A stretch of 64,000 bases of DNA from an uncultured Clostridia bacterium (GCA_944393465.1 CALYAG010000004.1:27537-91536); one strand, 5' to 3'. Numbered from the stretch's first letter, positions 36,301 to 47,753 are shown. The notes: generated from the letters alone by a model not told the origin. Numbers and translations: made by a program.

Positions 36301-37014
36301 TTAGGCTTCCTTTAGTTCTTCTCCCAATGTACTTAATATTTGTTTTTCTATTCTACATACTTGAACTTGGCTAATTCCTATCATTCTTGCCACATCTTTT
36401 TGAGTTTGACATTTAAAATATCTTAAATATATTATTTCTTTTTCCCTTGGTTTTAATTTTTCTATTCCTTCTTTTAAAGCTAATCTATTTACCGTTTTTT
36501 CTTCTTCATTTTCTCTTGTTTTTATTTTGTCTATTAAACATAGTCCATCATCATCTTCTTTATCATATAAAGACTCTACACTATTTTTGTATTCCAAAGA
36601 TTCAATAACTTCATCTTTTGAAACTTTAAGCAATTTTGCTATTTCATCAATTCCAATTTTTTTCCCTTGTTTTTCATAGTCTTCTTTTATTTTCAATGCT
36701 TTTTGGCAAGTTGATTTAGTTTGCCTTGAGACCTTTATCATGCCATCATCTCTTAAAAATCTTTTTATTTCGCCTATGATAAAAGAAACTGCATAAGTTG
36801 ACAAAGCTACATTGAATGTAAAATCAAATTTTTGTACAGCCTTTATAAAACCTATTGCCCCTATTTGATATAAGTCTTCTAGTTCATATCCTCTTCCCTC
36901 AAATCTTTTTACAATGCTCCAGATTAGTCCATTGTTTTGTTTTATTAGGTCATTTAATACTTCTCTATTTCCTGCTTGCACTTCAAGTATTTGTTTTTTT
37001 AGAGTTTCATCCAT
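36301..37014 (-). CDS. sigF: RNA polymerase sigma-F factor (forespore)
   Basis: 237 residues: sigma region 2 (NGLIWSIVKRFEGRGYELEDLYQIGAIGFIKAV), region 3 and region 4 helix-turn-helix (QTQKDVARMIGISQVQVCRIEKQ). It is the third gene after spoIIAA and spoIIAB, which identifies it as sigma-F rather than sigma-G. SpoIIAB holds it inactive until septation. AGGAGAAGGTT precedes the ATG. Confidence 0.95.
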   Translation of the reverse strand: MDETLKKQILEVQAGNREVLNDLIKQNNGLIWSIVKRFEGRGYELEDLYQIGAIGFIKAVQKFDFTFNVALSTYAVSFIIGEIKRFLRDDGMIKVSRQTKSTCQKALKIKEDYEKQGKKIGIDEIAKLLKVSKDEVIESLEYKNSVESLYDKEDDDGLCLIDKIKTRENEEEKTVNRLALKEGIEKLKPREKEIIYLRYFKCQTQKDVARMIGISQVQVCRIEKQILSTLGEELKEA

Positions 37015-37048
37015 AACCTTCTCCTAATTATATGTTAGAGTTTTTTAT

Positions 37049-37513
37049 TTATGCCTCAATGCATTTTTCTTTCTCATCTTCCACACTCATAATTTTCTTT
37101 TTCATAGTTACTTTTGTGCCTAGACCTACTGCCGACTCTACATTTACATAGTCCATAAAACTTTCCATTATAGTAAAGCCCATACCTGATCTTTCCATAT
37201 TAGGTTTAGAAGTATATAGGGGTTTTCTTGCTTCTTCTATATTTGCAATTCCTTTGCCATTGTCTGATACCTCAATTTCTACAGTATTTCCAAATAATTT
37301 GGCAGTTATTTTTACTATTCCTTCCTCATCTTCATATCCATGAATTATGCTATTTGTTACAGCCTCTGAAACAGCTGTTTTTATGTCAGATAATTCATCT
37401 ATTGTAGGGTCTAATTGTGATACAAATGCAGCAACTGCAATTCTTGCAAATGCTTCATTATTTGTTTTGCTCACAAATTCTAATTTCATTTCATTATCAT
37501 ATAACCCCTTCAT
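37049..37513 (-). CDS. spoIIAB: Anti-sigma-F factor SpoIIAB
   Basis: About 154 residues of a GHKL serine kinase. The N box is AVSEAVTNSIIHGYE, then EIEVSDNGKGI and GMGFTIMESFMD. It binds sigma-F and phosphorylates SpoIIAA. The ATG at 37513 (MKGLYDNEMKLEF) has GAGGAGG 7 bases upstream and overlaps the end of spoIIAA by 17 bases; the frame extends further but lacks a site. Overlap suggests translational coupling. Confidence 0.95.
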   Translation of the reverse strand: MKGLYDNEMKLEFVSKTNNEAFARIAVAAFVSQLDPTIDELSDIKTAVSEAVTNSIIHGYEDEEGIVKITAKLFGNTVEIEVSDNGKGIANIEEARKPLYTSKPNMERSGMGFTIMESFMDYVNVESAVGLGTKVTMKKKIMSVEDEKEKCIEA

Positions 37514-37829
37514 TCTTGTCCTCCTCAACAATATTTATTATTCTTGATACTCCACTCATATCAAATATTTTTTTCATTGATTTATTTACATTTACGATTT
37601 CTAGGTTTCCATTTAGCATTTTTGCTAATTTGTATCTACCTAGTACCATTCCTATTCCAGCGCTATCCATAAAAGAGATGTTACTAAAATCAAATACAAC
37701 TTTTCTTGGACTATATCCTTTAATTTCATTATCCATTTTCCTCCTTACTTTTTCTACTGTGTGTTGATCCACATCTTCTGTTAATTTGAATGTTAATTGC
37801 CTGTTTTCTTTGTTAAATTCAACTATCAC
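37497..37829 (-). CDS. spoIIAA: Anti-anti-sigma factor SpoIIAA
   Basis: 110 residues of a STAS domain. ISFMDSAGIGMVLGRYK holds the Ser that SpoIIAB phosphorylates. The dephosphorylated form frees sigma-F. It is the first gene of the operon; AGGAGGTAATA precedes its ATG. TTAGGATAG about 70 bases upstream resembles a sigma-H -35 element, which is expected for spoIIA, but I do not see a clear -10. Confidence 0.95.
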   Translation of the reverse strand: MIVEFNKENRQLTFKLTEDVDQHTVEKVRRKMDNEIKGYSPRKVVFDFSNISFMDSAGIGMVLGRYKLAKMLNGNLEIVNVNKSMKKIFDMSGVSRIINIVEEDKNEGVI

Positions 37830-37944
37830 ATTATTACCTCCTAATTTAATTTACAGTTCTTTTTTATCTATTGCCTTTTTCAAGCCACTATCCTAAGCTT
37901 GTCTTATTTTGCATATTAAGAAGTATTTGTTTTAAAAGCACATC

Positions 37945-37987
37945 AAAAAAGAACTATAATATTTACTCTAATATTATAGTTCTTTTT
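37945..37987 (-). terminator. Terminator after the 38056 surface-protein gene
   Basis: AAAAAAGAACTATAATAT...ATATTATAGTTCTTTTT, a long stem with T runs on both strands, between the surface gene and spoIIAA. Confidence 0.85.
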
Positions 37988-38055
37988 GGCATTATTTTCC
38001 ATAAGATATTTTGTCGAATTTTGACAAGTTTTCGACATTTTTTGCAAATGTTTTT

Positions 38056-39087
38056 TTAGAAAGTTGTGGCAAGGCGAATGTAATACTTTCCCCCATTGTT
38101 TACTGCACCCATTGCACCAAAAGTGAAATCAGCCTCAAATATTGTTTGGTCTTTAGAATATGAAGAAGACCAATAAACATCCTTAAGTCCATAATTCTTA
38201 TAATTGCTATTTATTAAATCAAATTTTGCTCCAAATGCTGACCATTCCGACTTAGATGGTACAAACCAGCCTTTTGCCACTTCATTTTGTATTACTCCCC
38301 ACATATCACTTTTATCTTGTGCTCCATACTTACTCGAATTCCAATTTTCTATCATCCTTTGAGTATTTATTTTTCCTGTTGGCCCTTTCCCTTCTATCTC
38401 AAAATCATTTGCATCTTCTTCTACGCCATATTCGCTATCTAAATACCCCATAGCATAATGATACCAATAATATACTACTGGGAGAAAATCTTTTAATGCC
38501 ATTACATAAAATCTTTCGTTTCCATTTGTTCCTTCTATTGGCGCTATTACTTTTCCTGTTCCAAAAACATCTTTATAACTTTCTTCTTTTATAAAATATT
38601 GTTTTAAGTTCGTTTCTATTGGAATCTTGTAATAAGAATTATTTTGATAATTCCATTTTCCTTCTCCACCTACTGCTAAATCTGCAAATATAACCCCATC
38701 GACTGTTCCATCTCCTTCTATATCCGCATAATATACCTCATTAGGATCTAATGTTTCTATTGGTTCAGGACCTTCTTTCATGGTTCCAACTATTCTTTCT
38801 CCTCTTGCATATGCTACTTTTCCTTCCAATATATCTTCTGCAGTTGCTGTGGCATCTGATGTGTCTAAATCTTTTAGTGTTCCTGTTACTCCGCCAAGTG
38901 TTATTCCTTCTTTAATATATTCAGGTAACAGATTACCATTATTTGAGCTTCCATTAGATGAATTATAATTACCGTTTGCTATATTAGTTCTAATTATATT
39001 TGCTCCTATTATTATTCCAATAATAGCTATTATTGTTATTATTGAAATTAAAATTATTAGTTTTTGTCTTTTACTTAGTTTTTTCAT
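38056..39087 (-). CDS. Membrane-anchored surface protein under leader module 2, C-type-lectin-like end
   Basis: 343 residues: MKKLSKRQK, a hydrophobic helix (about 10-30), the YIKEGITLGGVTGTLKDLDT block shared with 27540, then a C-terminal region with GWFVPSKSEWSAFGAKFDLI and VYWSSSYSKD, which resembles DUF1566/FISUMP-type domains of the C-type lectin fold. The last part (ADFTFGAMGA...YYIRLATTF) is more GC-rich than the rest. The start has AGAATTACAAAAA and a weak site. Its leader module sits upstream at 39249-39391. Confidence 0.72.
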   Translation of the reverse strand: MKKLSKRQKLIILISIITIIAIIGIIIGANIIRTNIANGNYNSSNGSSNNGNLLPEYIKEGITLGGVTGTLKDLDTSDATATAEDILEGKVAYARGERIVGTMKEGPEPIETLDPNEVYYADIEGDGTVDGVIFADLAVGGEGKWNYQNNSYYKIPIETNLKQYFIKEESYKDVFGTGKVIAPIEGTNGNERFYVMALKDFLPVVYYWYHYAMGYLDSEYGVEEDANDFEIEGKGPTGKINTQRMIENWNSSKYGAQDKSDMWGVIQNEVAKGWFVPSKSEWSAFGAKFDLINSNYKNYGLKDVYWSSSYSKDQTIFEADFTFGAMGAVNNGGKYYIRLATTF

Positions 39088-39141
39088 TTTTTGTAATTCT
39101 CCCTTCTCATTTATTAAATTTTTTATTTATTGCTTATTTTC

Positions 39142-39240
39142 CTCTGGGGACGGTCCTAAATGGAAAATCAGAGATTTTCCATTTAAGACACGTCCCCGAC
39201 AGAAAATATTCTCCATTTAGGACCGTCCCCGACAGAAAAT
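39142..39240. repeat. GGGGACGGTCC-type repeat, three units
   Basis: CTGGGGACGGTCCTAAATGG, then two inverted units (CCATTTAAGACACGTCCCCGACAG and CCATTTAGGACCGTCCCCGACAG). The arm differs from other copies (TCTGG/CGACAG instead of TTGG/CAACTG). It separates leader terminator 2 from the surface gene. Confidence 0.8.
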
Positions 39241-39248
39241 ATTCACTC

Positions 39249-39302
39249 AAAAAAGCTATGCACTTTAAACGAATTTTACGTTCGTTTAAAATACATAGCT
39301 TT
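39249..39302 (-). terminator. Attenuator terminator, leader module copy 2
   Basis: On the minus strand AAAGCTATGTATTTTAAACGAACG...CATAGCTTTTTT, a long stem with a T run. ACGTAG just upstream can pair with the CTATGT arm, as in copy 1 (ACATAG). The repeat block 39142-39240 separates it from the gene. Confidence 0.85.
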
Positions 39303-39334
39303 ACTACGTTTACATAAGTTTATTTTGTTAAATC

Positions 39335-39391
39335 TTACGATATATATATATATATATATACAGCCCCAAGGCTTTCAGCGATTTTTGTCAT
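39335..39391 (-). CDS. Leader peptide, module copy 2 (18 residues)
   Basis: ATG at 39391, with AAAGGAG nine bases upstream. The product is MTKIAESLGAVYIYIYIS, identical to copy 1 from residue 5 on; the AT tract is again 21 bases. The stop TAA follows at once. The promoter is 27 bases before the ATG, as in copy 1. A regulatory leader is the best reading. Confidence 0.7.
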   Translation of the reverse strand: MTKIAESLGAVYIYIYIS

Positions 39392-39417
39392 TAATTTCTT
39401 CTCCTTTGCTTAACTAA

Positions 39418-39446
39418 ATTATATAATTTTTATTGCACATTTTCAA
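39418..39446 (-). promoter_or_regulatory. Sigma-A promoter of leader module 2
   Basis: TTGAAA (39441-39446) and TATAAT (39418-39423) with a 17-base spacer on the minus strand, directly after the stop of the 39447 gene. Confidence 0.8.
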
Positions 39447-40301
39447 TTACTTTTCACCTACATATAAATTTGATTTCATCTCATTAAAAGTATTTGTTAG
39501 TTCTTGATTATCAAATGTAAGTTTATTATCTAGCACTTCCCAATGTGCCTTATTTTCTGTCAAAAAGTTAAGTATTTTTATTTCATTATCATATAAATTA
39601 TTCATTAAAGTTTTATCATCTACAGTATCTTGATATGTTTCTTGGAAGGTAGTTGATAAGTCGTTATTATCTATAAAATAGCCCTTGTATAAATCTTTGT
39701 AATAGTCGCCAATATTTTCGTCTTGTATTCTTGCTTCTATGTTTTCTGTAGAAAGAAGGTTTAATAATTCATCTGCTATGTTATTAAATTCTTCTTTTGT
39801 GGTATTTATATAGTTTATAGATTCCGTAAACTCTGGACCATCTTGCTCATAATTCTCAGGTGTTAGTATTGACTGCAATTGCGAATCATTTACCTTTTCC
39901 ATAAATTGTTGTCTTAAGTCAGAATATTCTTTAAAAAATTCTTTCACAGTTTCTTCTACAACTGCAAATTCTCCAGATGTAACTGGTGCTGTATTTGATA
40001 AATCTACTGATGATATGTCTTTGCTAACTAGATTTTCTAATTCTCGATCTAGTTTTGCTTTGTTTATTATTCTTCCTCCATAGATTATTCCTATTGCTAC
40101 TACAAAAATAACTAATATAAGTAATATAGTTAAAATTACTTTGTTTAGCTTGTTTCCATCTTTTCCTTGATTACTACTATTATTTTTATTTGAGTTTGAA
40201 AGTTCTTCTACTTCTTCCTTGCTTGAATTATTAATTTTTGCTTTATCTTTTTTATTTTTGCTTTTTTCTTCTTTAGTTTTTTCTTTTGCTTCGCCCTTCA
40301 T
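39447..40301 (-). CDS. Hypothetical single-pass membrane protein
   Basis: 284 residues: a long, very charged cytoplasmic lead (about 1-55, Lys/Glu/Asn/Ser-rich), one membrane helix (about 56-75, VILTILLILVIFVVAIGIIY), and an acidic helical outer domain. No known domain is visible. It looks like a clostridial-type anchored protein. AAGGATTGATAAA precedes the ATG. Just downstream is leader module 2. Confidence 0.55.
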   Translation of the reverse strand: MKGEAKEKTKEEKSKNKKDKAKINNSSKEEVEELSNSNKNNSSNQGKDGNKLNKVILTILLILVIFVVAIGIIYGGRIINKAKLDRELENLVSKDISSVDLSNTAPVTSGEFAVVEETVKEFFKEYSDLRQQFMEKVNDSQLQSILTPENYEQDGPEFTESINYINTTKEEFNNIADELLNLLSTENIEARIQDENIGDYYKDLYKGYFIDNNDLSTTFQETYQDTVDDKTLMNNLYDNEIKILNFLTENKAHWEVLDNKLTFDNQELTNTFNEMKSNLYVGEK

Positions 40302-40391
40302 TTTATCAATCCTTCCTTAATTTCTTTAATGATACTATATCTTAAAAATTTACGTGCGATTTTTTATTTATAAAATTTTTGATATTCATTT

Positions 40392-41858
40392 TTAACTATA
40401 TAATTCTTTTATATCCCAAGTTGTTCCGTCTTTTGTGTCATTTAATAAGATGCCTTTTTTATCTAATTCTGCTCTAATAGCGTCTGCTGTTTCATAGTCT
40501 TTATTCTTTTTAGCTTCGGCTCTTTTAGCTATTTCGTTTTCTATTTCATTTACGGTAATGTTTAATTTGCCCAAATATTTTTCCCTCATTTTTGAAATAA
40601 ATTCATCTGGATCCTGTTCAAAAAAGCCTAGTATTTTGTATACTCTTTTTATATCTTCTAAAGCTTTTGCCAATGTGTTTGCAAAAACTTGTTTATTAGC
40701 TTTATTTGCAGTTTTCATTATATTATTTATATCTCTAAAAACAATATGCAAATTTGAAATTGCCAATGCTGAATTAAAGTCATCATCCATTACTTCAATA
40801 AATTTTGGCACAATTGTTTTAAGTGTTTCGTTATCTAAAGTTTCACCATTAGCATCGCCGGCATTAGTCTTAATAAACTCATTCATCTGTTTAATTGTGC
40901 TATAAAAATAATACATATGCTCATCTGCTATTTTATAGTCACTGTCGTGTATATCCATATCTGTTGCATAATGCTTAGAAAGTAATACATATTTTAAAAC
41001 CTCATAATTATACATTTTTAAAGCATCTCTTATTGATAAAGAGTTTCCTAATGATTTACTCATTTTTTCGCCGTTTATTTTTATTAGTCCGCAGTGAGTC
41101 CAATAATTAGCTAGCTTTTTGCCTGTTAGGGCTTCACTTTGTGCTATTTCATTTTCATGATGAGGGAATAATAAATCTCTTCCACCACCATGTATGTCTA
41201 TTGTTTCACCAAGTGTGTTTAAAATCATTGCAGAACATTCTATATGCCAGCCCGGTCTACCTTTGCCCCAAGGAGATTTCCAATATATTTCTCCTGGTTT
41301 TGCCGATTTCCATAGTGCAAAGTCTACAGGGTCTTTTTTGCCTTCTTCTACTTCTATTCTTACACCATTACGTAGTTCATCTACTTTTCTATGAGATAAT
41401 TTTCCATATTCTTTAAAAGTTTTTACTGAATAGTAAACATCTCCTTTTTCAGTAGCGTAGGCATCGCCTTTTTCTATAAGCGCTTCAACAAACTTTATAA
41501 TTTGAGGGATGTATTCTGATGCTTTTGTTTTTATGTCTGCTTCCGTAACATGTAACGCTTTCATGTCTTTTTCTGTTTCGAGAATTTGTTCCTGAGAAAA
41601 TTCTAAGGCATTTTTGCCAAGCTCATTTGCCCTTTTTATGATTTTGTCATCTACATCTGTATAATTTCTTACATATGTAACTTTGTAGCCTTTGTATCTA
41701 AAATAATCTGTCATCATGGCATATACAATTGCCTGCCTTGCGTGGCCTATATGGCTTAAGTCGTAAACTGTTACACCACAGGCATACATTTTTACCTCGT
41801 TTTTATTTATAGGTACAAATTCCTCTTTTTTGCCAGTCATTGAGTTTGTGATTTTCAT
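40392..41858 (-). CDS. cysS: Cysteinyl-tRNA synthetase
   Basis: 488 residues of a class I synthetase: YACGVTVYDLSHIGHARQ (HIGH motif and one zinc Cys), GRPGWHIECSAM (further zinc ligands) and KMSKSLGNS (about 265). It charges tRNA-Cys with cysteine. Normal length. GAGAGGTGAAAAT precedes the ATG. It lies downstream of valS. I see no T-box; the 95-base gap to valS is too short for one. Confidence 0.97.
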   Translation of the reverse strand: MKITNSMTGKKEEFVPINKNEVKMYACGVTVYDLSHIGHARQAIVYAMMTDYFRYKGYKVTYVRNYTDVDDKIIKRANELGKNALEFSQEQILETEKDMKALHVTEADIKTKASEYIPQIIKFVEALIEKGDAYATEKGDVYYSVKTFKEYGKLSHRKVDELRNGVRIEVEEGKKDPVDFALWKSAKPGEIYWKSPWGKGRPGWHIECSAMILNTLGETIDIHGGGRDLLFPHHENEIAQSEALTGKKLANYWTHCGLIKINGEKMSKSLGNSLSIRDALKMYNYEVLKYVLLSKHYATDMDIHDSDYKIADEHMYYFYSTIKQMNEFIKTNAGDANGETLDNETLKTIVPKFIEVMDDDFNSALAISNLHIVFRDINNIMKTANKANKQVFANTLAKALEDIKRVYKILGFFEQDPDEFISKMREKYLGKLNITVNEIENEIAKRAEAKKNKDYETADAIRAELDKKGILLNDTKDGTTWDIKELYS

Positions 41859-41888
41859 ATTTTCACCTCTCTTTTATAATTTTAATAA

Positions 41889-41950
41889 TTTTCAATTGTG
41901 CAATTTATTTACGTTTAAAATTATGTAAACCGTTGCACAATTGAAATATT
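41889..41950 (-). other. Hairpin between valS and cysS
   Basis: TTCAATTGTGCAA...TTGCACAATTGAA, a 13-bp stem with a long AT-rich loop. The T run after it is weak, so it may be a partial terminator or a stability element. Confidence 0.5.
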
Positions 41951-41952
41951 TT

Positions 41953-44634
<2,682 letters not shown>

Positions 44635-44743
44635 AAATAAACACCTCATATATGCTTTTAAGCATACTCTTTCTTTTAAATAAAGTGCATAATAAATTTG
44701 TTTATTTTTATTATGACTAATTGTGGCTGTAAATGTTTACAAA

Positions 44744-44923
44744 TTACAGTAAAAAACTAAGTATTATTGCGCTTACCACAGAGACGAGAAAGCCCACCGC
44801 TTTAAGCAGTAGTGCTTGTTTATTTATATCTTGCGTACTGAAATATTTTTCTGCAATTTTTCTTGCATCGAATATTGCAGTTACTCCAATTGCTATAATT
44901 ATAAGTAAAATTATTTTTATCAT
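44744..44923 (-). CDS. Small membrane protein, 59 residues
   Basis: Begins MIKIILLIIIAIGVTAIFDA and ends LVSVVSAIILSFLL, with a short polar loop (RKIAEKYFSTQDINKQ). Two hydrophobic helices are expected. AAAAAGGAAGCAAAA precedes the ATG. It is upstream of valS on the same strand. The family is not one I can name; similar two-helix proteins are common in Firmicutes. Confidence 0.7.
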   Translation of the reverse strand: MIKIILLIIIAIGVTAIFDARKIAEKYFSTQDINKQALLLKAVGFLVSVVSAIILSFLL

Positions 44924-44946
44924 TTTTGCTTCCTTTTTAATTTTTA

Positions 44947-45066
44947 TTACTTAAGGTTAAATTTACATTCTTCCTTGTTATCTTTACAGTTTTGTATTTT
45001 CAAAAGCTCACATATGCTTAAACCTTGCAGAAACGCAATCCTGTATACTAAATCTTTTTCTTTCAA
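44947..45066 (-). CDS. Possible small Cys-containing protein, 39 residues
   Basis: Following the two in-frame stops of the aldose epimerase gene, the same frame stays open with a TTG at 45066 and reads LKEKDLVYRIAFLQGLSICE and onward to CKDNKEECKFNLK, with three Cys. It has no clear ribosome site, so it would need coupling to the epimerase gene. The composition looks like protein. Low confidence. Confidence 0.3.
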   Translation of the reverse strand: MKEKDLVYRIAFLQGLSICELLKIQNCKDNKEECKFNLK

Positions 45067-45075
45067 ACTGTATTA

Positions 45076-45948
45076 TTAGCTAAAAAACTCCACTGAAAAT
45101 TTTGCTTCAAACTCTTGCCCAGGAGCTAAAACTATCATATCTGGCTTTTGTACAAATACGTTTGAGCTATGAATTCTGTCCGCTGTTGATTGCCATGGTT
45201 CTAAGCATATAAATGGTGCTCCGGGTTTTGACCAAATACCTAAAAATGGCCATCCTTCAAAATTCATAGTTAATACCGTTTTTCTAGTTCTGCTATTTTT
45301 CAAGCTAATGACTTTGTTTTGTATGCCTTTAATAATTAGAGCATCATTATCAAAAGTGTGCTCATCTAAAAGTATTATTCTATTATTTATTAGCTTATTT
45401 TTTGCATACTCTGTGCCAACAAGTCCATCTACTAAATATAAAAAGTGAGCTCTATCTTCATCTTCTTTAAATTCTAAGTAATAATTGCCTCTTTTTAAAT
45501 CATCTGGGTCAATTTTGAAAGCAGGATGTCCACCTATTCCAAAAGGCATATTTGTAACACCTGTATTTATTACTTTGTATATAAATATTAGCTTGTTTTC
45601 TTCCTGCCTATATGTATTTGTTAGTTCAAAGTCAAAAGGGTATCTTGCTAATGTGTATTTATTACTTTTTAATACATATGAGTGAAAATTGTCCAATTTA
45701 GTTACTGGCTCAAATTCCATATCTCTTGCAAACCCATGCTGAGGAATTTCAAAGGTTCTACCATTTATTATTGTTTGATTTCTCTTTAGCTTACCTACAA
45801 TAGGAAATAATACTGGCGCATGCCTTTTCCAGTACACTTTACCATTATCATCTCTCACATCTTCTCCTTGGTGAATTTTCTCGATACCGTCTAGTTTAAA
45901 ACTTAAAAGTTCGCCACCAAAACTGGTTGTAGTCATAAGAGCTTCCAT
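45076..45948 (-). CDS. Aldose 1-epimerase family protein (LacX-like)
   Basis: 290 residues. Conserved parts are APVLFPIVGKLK, IPQHGFARDMEFE (first His of the active site), FGIGGHPAFKID (second His) and the Glu-containing FICLEPWQSTAD. The family interconverts sugar anomers, with galactose mutarotase as the model; LacX members have uncertain substrates. Family length. AAAGGTTTAGCT precedes the ATG. No sugar operon is nearby. Confidence 0.88.
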   Translation of the reverse strand: MEALMTTTSFGGELLSFKLDGIEKIHQGEDVRDDNGKVYWKRHAPVLFPIVGKLKRNQTIINGRTFEIPQHGFARDMEFEPVTKLDNFHSYVLKSNKYTLARYPFDFELTNTYRQEENKLIFIYKVINTGVTNMPFGIGGHPAFKIDPDDLKRGNYYLEFKEDEDRAHFLYLVDGLVGTEYAKNKLINNRIILLDEHTFDNDALIIKGIQNKVISLKNSRTRKTVLTMNFEGWPFLGIWSKPGAPFICLEPWQSTADRIHSSNVFVQKPDMIVLAPGQEFEAKFSVEFFS

Positions 45949-46076
45949 AGCTAAACCTTTCTTTAAATAATTTATATATATATAATATTATTTTATGGGC
46001 TAAAAGTCAATATTTACAAGGAAAAAACTGTGTCTTTGATTATGTTTTTAATTGTATTTTAAATTCTTCACAAATA

Positions 46077-46146
46077 TGTCAAATGGGACGGTTCTAAATG
46101 ACACTCACGCTGGTGTGATTGTAATTTAGAACCGTCCCATTTGACA
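46077..46146. repeat. Palindromic repeat, GGGACGGTTC variant
   Basis: TGTCAAATGGGACGGTTCTAAATGACA... paired with ...TTTAGAACCGTCCCATTTGACA, about 25 bp per arm. Related to the GGGGACGGTCC repeats but with TGTCAAATGGGACGGTTC arms. It lies between greA and the epimerase gene. Confidence 0.75.
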
Positions 46147-46151
46147 GCTAA

Positions 46152-46196
46152 AAAAAAATCAACCTGTTTTAGGATGAATTCCTAAAAACAGGTTTT
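46152..46196 (-). terminator. Terminator after greA
   Basis: On the minus strand AACCTGTTTTTAGGA...TCCTAAAACAGGTT followed by GATTTTTTTT. Confidence 0.9.
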
Positions 46197-46200
46197 AACA

Positions 46201-46677
46201 TTATTTTTTAATTGAAAGTACTTTGAATTTAGCAACTCCAGCTGGTACCTTAGCTTCTACCACTTGGCCTTTTTTTGCACCAAGTAATGCTGAACCTATT
46301 GGTGATTCATTTGAAATTTTGTTTTGTGCTAAGTCTACCTCTGTTGAACCAACTATTGTATATGTTACGTTTTCATCAAAGTCCATATCAAGCACTTCTA
46401 CAGTATTGCCTACTTGAACTGTTTTTGTATCTATATCTGAAGAATCTATTATTTTTGCATGTCTCAATTTATTTTCTAGCTCTGCTATTTTGTTTTCGTT
46501 CATTTCTTGTGCATTTTTTGCCTCATCGTATTCAGAGTTTTCAGATAAATCTCCATAACCTAGGGCAACTTTTATTCTACCAGCAATTTCAGTTCTCTCA
46601 GTTGTTTTAAGATACTCTAGTTCTTGCTCTAACTTATCATAGCCTTCTTGTGTTAGTAGTACTTCTTCGCTGTCCAT
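46201..46677 (-). CDS. greA: Transcription elongation factor GreA
   Basis: 158 residues: an N-terminal coiled coil (about 10-80, LTQEGYDKLEQELEYLKTTER and ENSEYDEAKNAQEMNENKI with the tip acidic pair) and a C-terminal FKBP-like domain (GSTEVDLAQNKISNESPIGSALLGAKKGQVVE). It rescues stalled RNA polymerase by stimulating transcript cleavage. Normal length. AAGGAGGGATAAGTC precedes the ATG. Confidence 0.97.
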   Translation of the reverse strand: MDSEEVLLTQEGYDKLEQELEYLKTTERTEIAGRIKVALGYGDLSENSEYDEAKNAQEMNENKIAELENKLRHAKIIDSSDIDTKTVQVGNTVEVLDMDFDENVTYTIVGSTEVDLAQNKISNESPIGSALLGAKKGQVVEAKVPAGVAKFKVLSIKK

Positions 46678-46758
46678 GACTTATCCCTCCTTTTGTGTTA
46701 AAAATTTACCTAAATATATTAATACCATTAGAAAGTTTTGTCAAGGGGCATGGAAAAT

Positions 46759-46860
46759 TTTTTTCAGTTGGGGACGGTCCTAAATCGAAAATTTTTTCGA
46801 AAAAGGACCGTCCCTAACTGAAAAATTTTTTCGAAAGAGGACCGTCCCCAACTGAAAATT
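46759..46860. repeat. GGGGACGGTCC repeat cluster after greA
   Basis: One unit TTTTCAGTTGGGGACGGTCC and two inverted units (GGACCGTCCCTAACTG, GGACCGTCCCCAACTG). The last one overlaps the coding end of the 46814-47665 gene. Confidence 0.85.
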
Positions 46861-47665
46861 TTTCAAACTCTCCTACATTAATAATTCCTCTTTTTCCTAC
46901 CACACCTGTTATTTGCATTTTAGCTTTTTCTAAAATATATCTTGCCTCATCGTATTCGTTTGTTTTAAGTAGCTCCGCTTCAAAAAGCTCTTCTTTATTC
47001 ATGTTTTCATTTTCACTAAATATTCTCATTATCTTTTTTATATTAGCATTTACTTTTTCTATGCAAACTCCTTCAAAGTCTTTATTTAAGCTAAATTCAT
47101 GGTTACAGTTTACAATTATGCTACTTTTGTTTACATTAAAGCCATTAAAATTTTTACAATCTAAATTAATGATTAATTCAGCATTTTTTAATGCCTTTCT
47201 TTTATTGCTTGAAACTGTTATATATATATCTTTTCTTTCCAATCTTTTTTCTAATTCTTGAAACTGCTTTAAATGTGTAGTTACTACATTTACAACTTTC
47301 ACTTTTTCTGTTAATGTCTCTATTATTTTTATATTTTCTTTTGTGTAATTTTCTGCAATCACATAAATTTCTTCAAGTTCCGCATTTTTATTTACAATTT
47401 TAAAACAATAATCTACAACCTCTGGAATAGCGCATTTAAGCAGATATTTGCCATCTAGTTTTGAATAGTTTAAGTCCATTTCATTTTCAGTTATAGCATA
47501 GTCTACTCCATCTGCTTTTAATTTTGATATTAATTTATTTTTTATTTTTTCATTAATAGTAGGTATGTAATATGTATTATTTACAACCCTAATTATTTTA
47601 AAAAGATTTCTATAAAATTTTTGAACCCTTCCAATCTTGTCTAATTTAACAAATGCAATATTCAT
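46814..47665 (-). CDS. Hypothetical protein, C-terminus supplied by a repeat
   Basis: About 283 residues from ATG 47665 (MNIAFVKLDKIGR). It is soluble, Lys/Asn/Glu-rich, with KNAELIINLDCKNFNGFNVN as one readable block; I cannot name the family. The last dozen or so codons (FSVGDGPLSKKFFS) are encoded by the GGGGACGGTCC repeat, so the original end was probably replaced when the repeat inserted. The start is unclear: GGAGGG lies at about 47708, too far from any ATG in frame. It may start at 47683. Confidence 0.5.
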   Translation of the reverse strand: MNIAFVKLDKIGRVQKFYRNLFKIIRVVNNTYYIPTINEKIKNKLISKLKADGVDYAITENEMDLNYSKLDGKYLLKCAIPEVVDYCFKIVNKNAELEEIYVIAENYTKENIKIIETLTEKVKVVNVVTTHLKQFQELEKRLERKDIYITVSSNKRKALKNAELIINLDCKNFNGFNVNKSSIIVNCNHEFSLNKDFEGVCIEKVNANIKKIMRIFSENENMNKEELFEAELLKTNEYDEARYILEKAKMQITGVVGKRGIINVGEFEKFSVGDGPLSKKFFS

Positions 47666-47753
47666 TATCTTCGCACACAGCATTAACTCTTGTAATGCTT
47701 GTACTTCCCTCCTTTGTATCAATTTAAGGGTGACAAATAATTTTTCTATGCAG

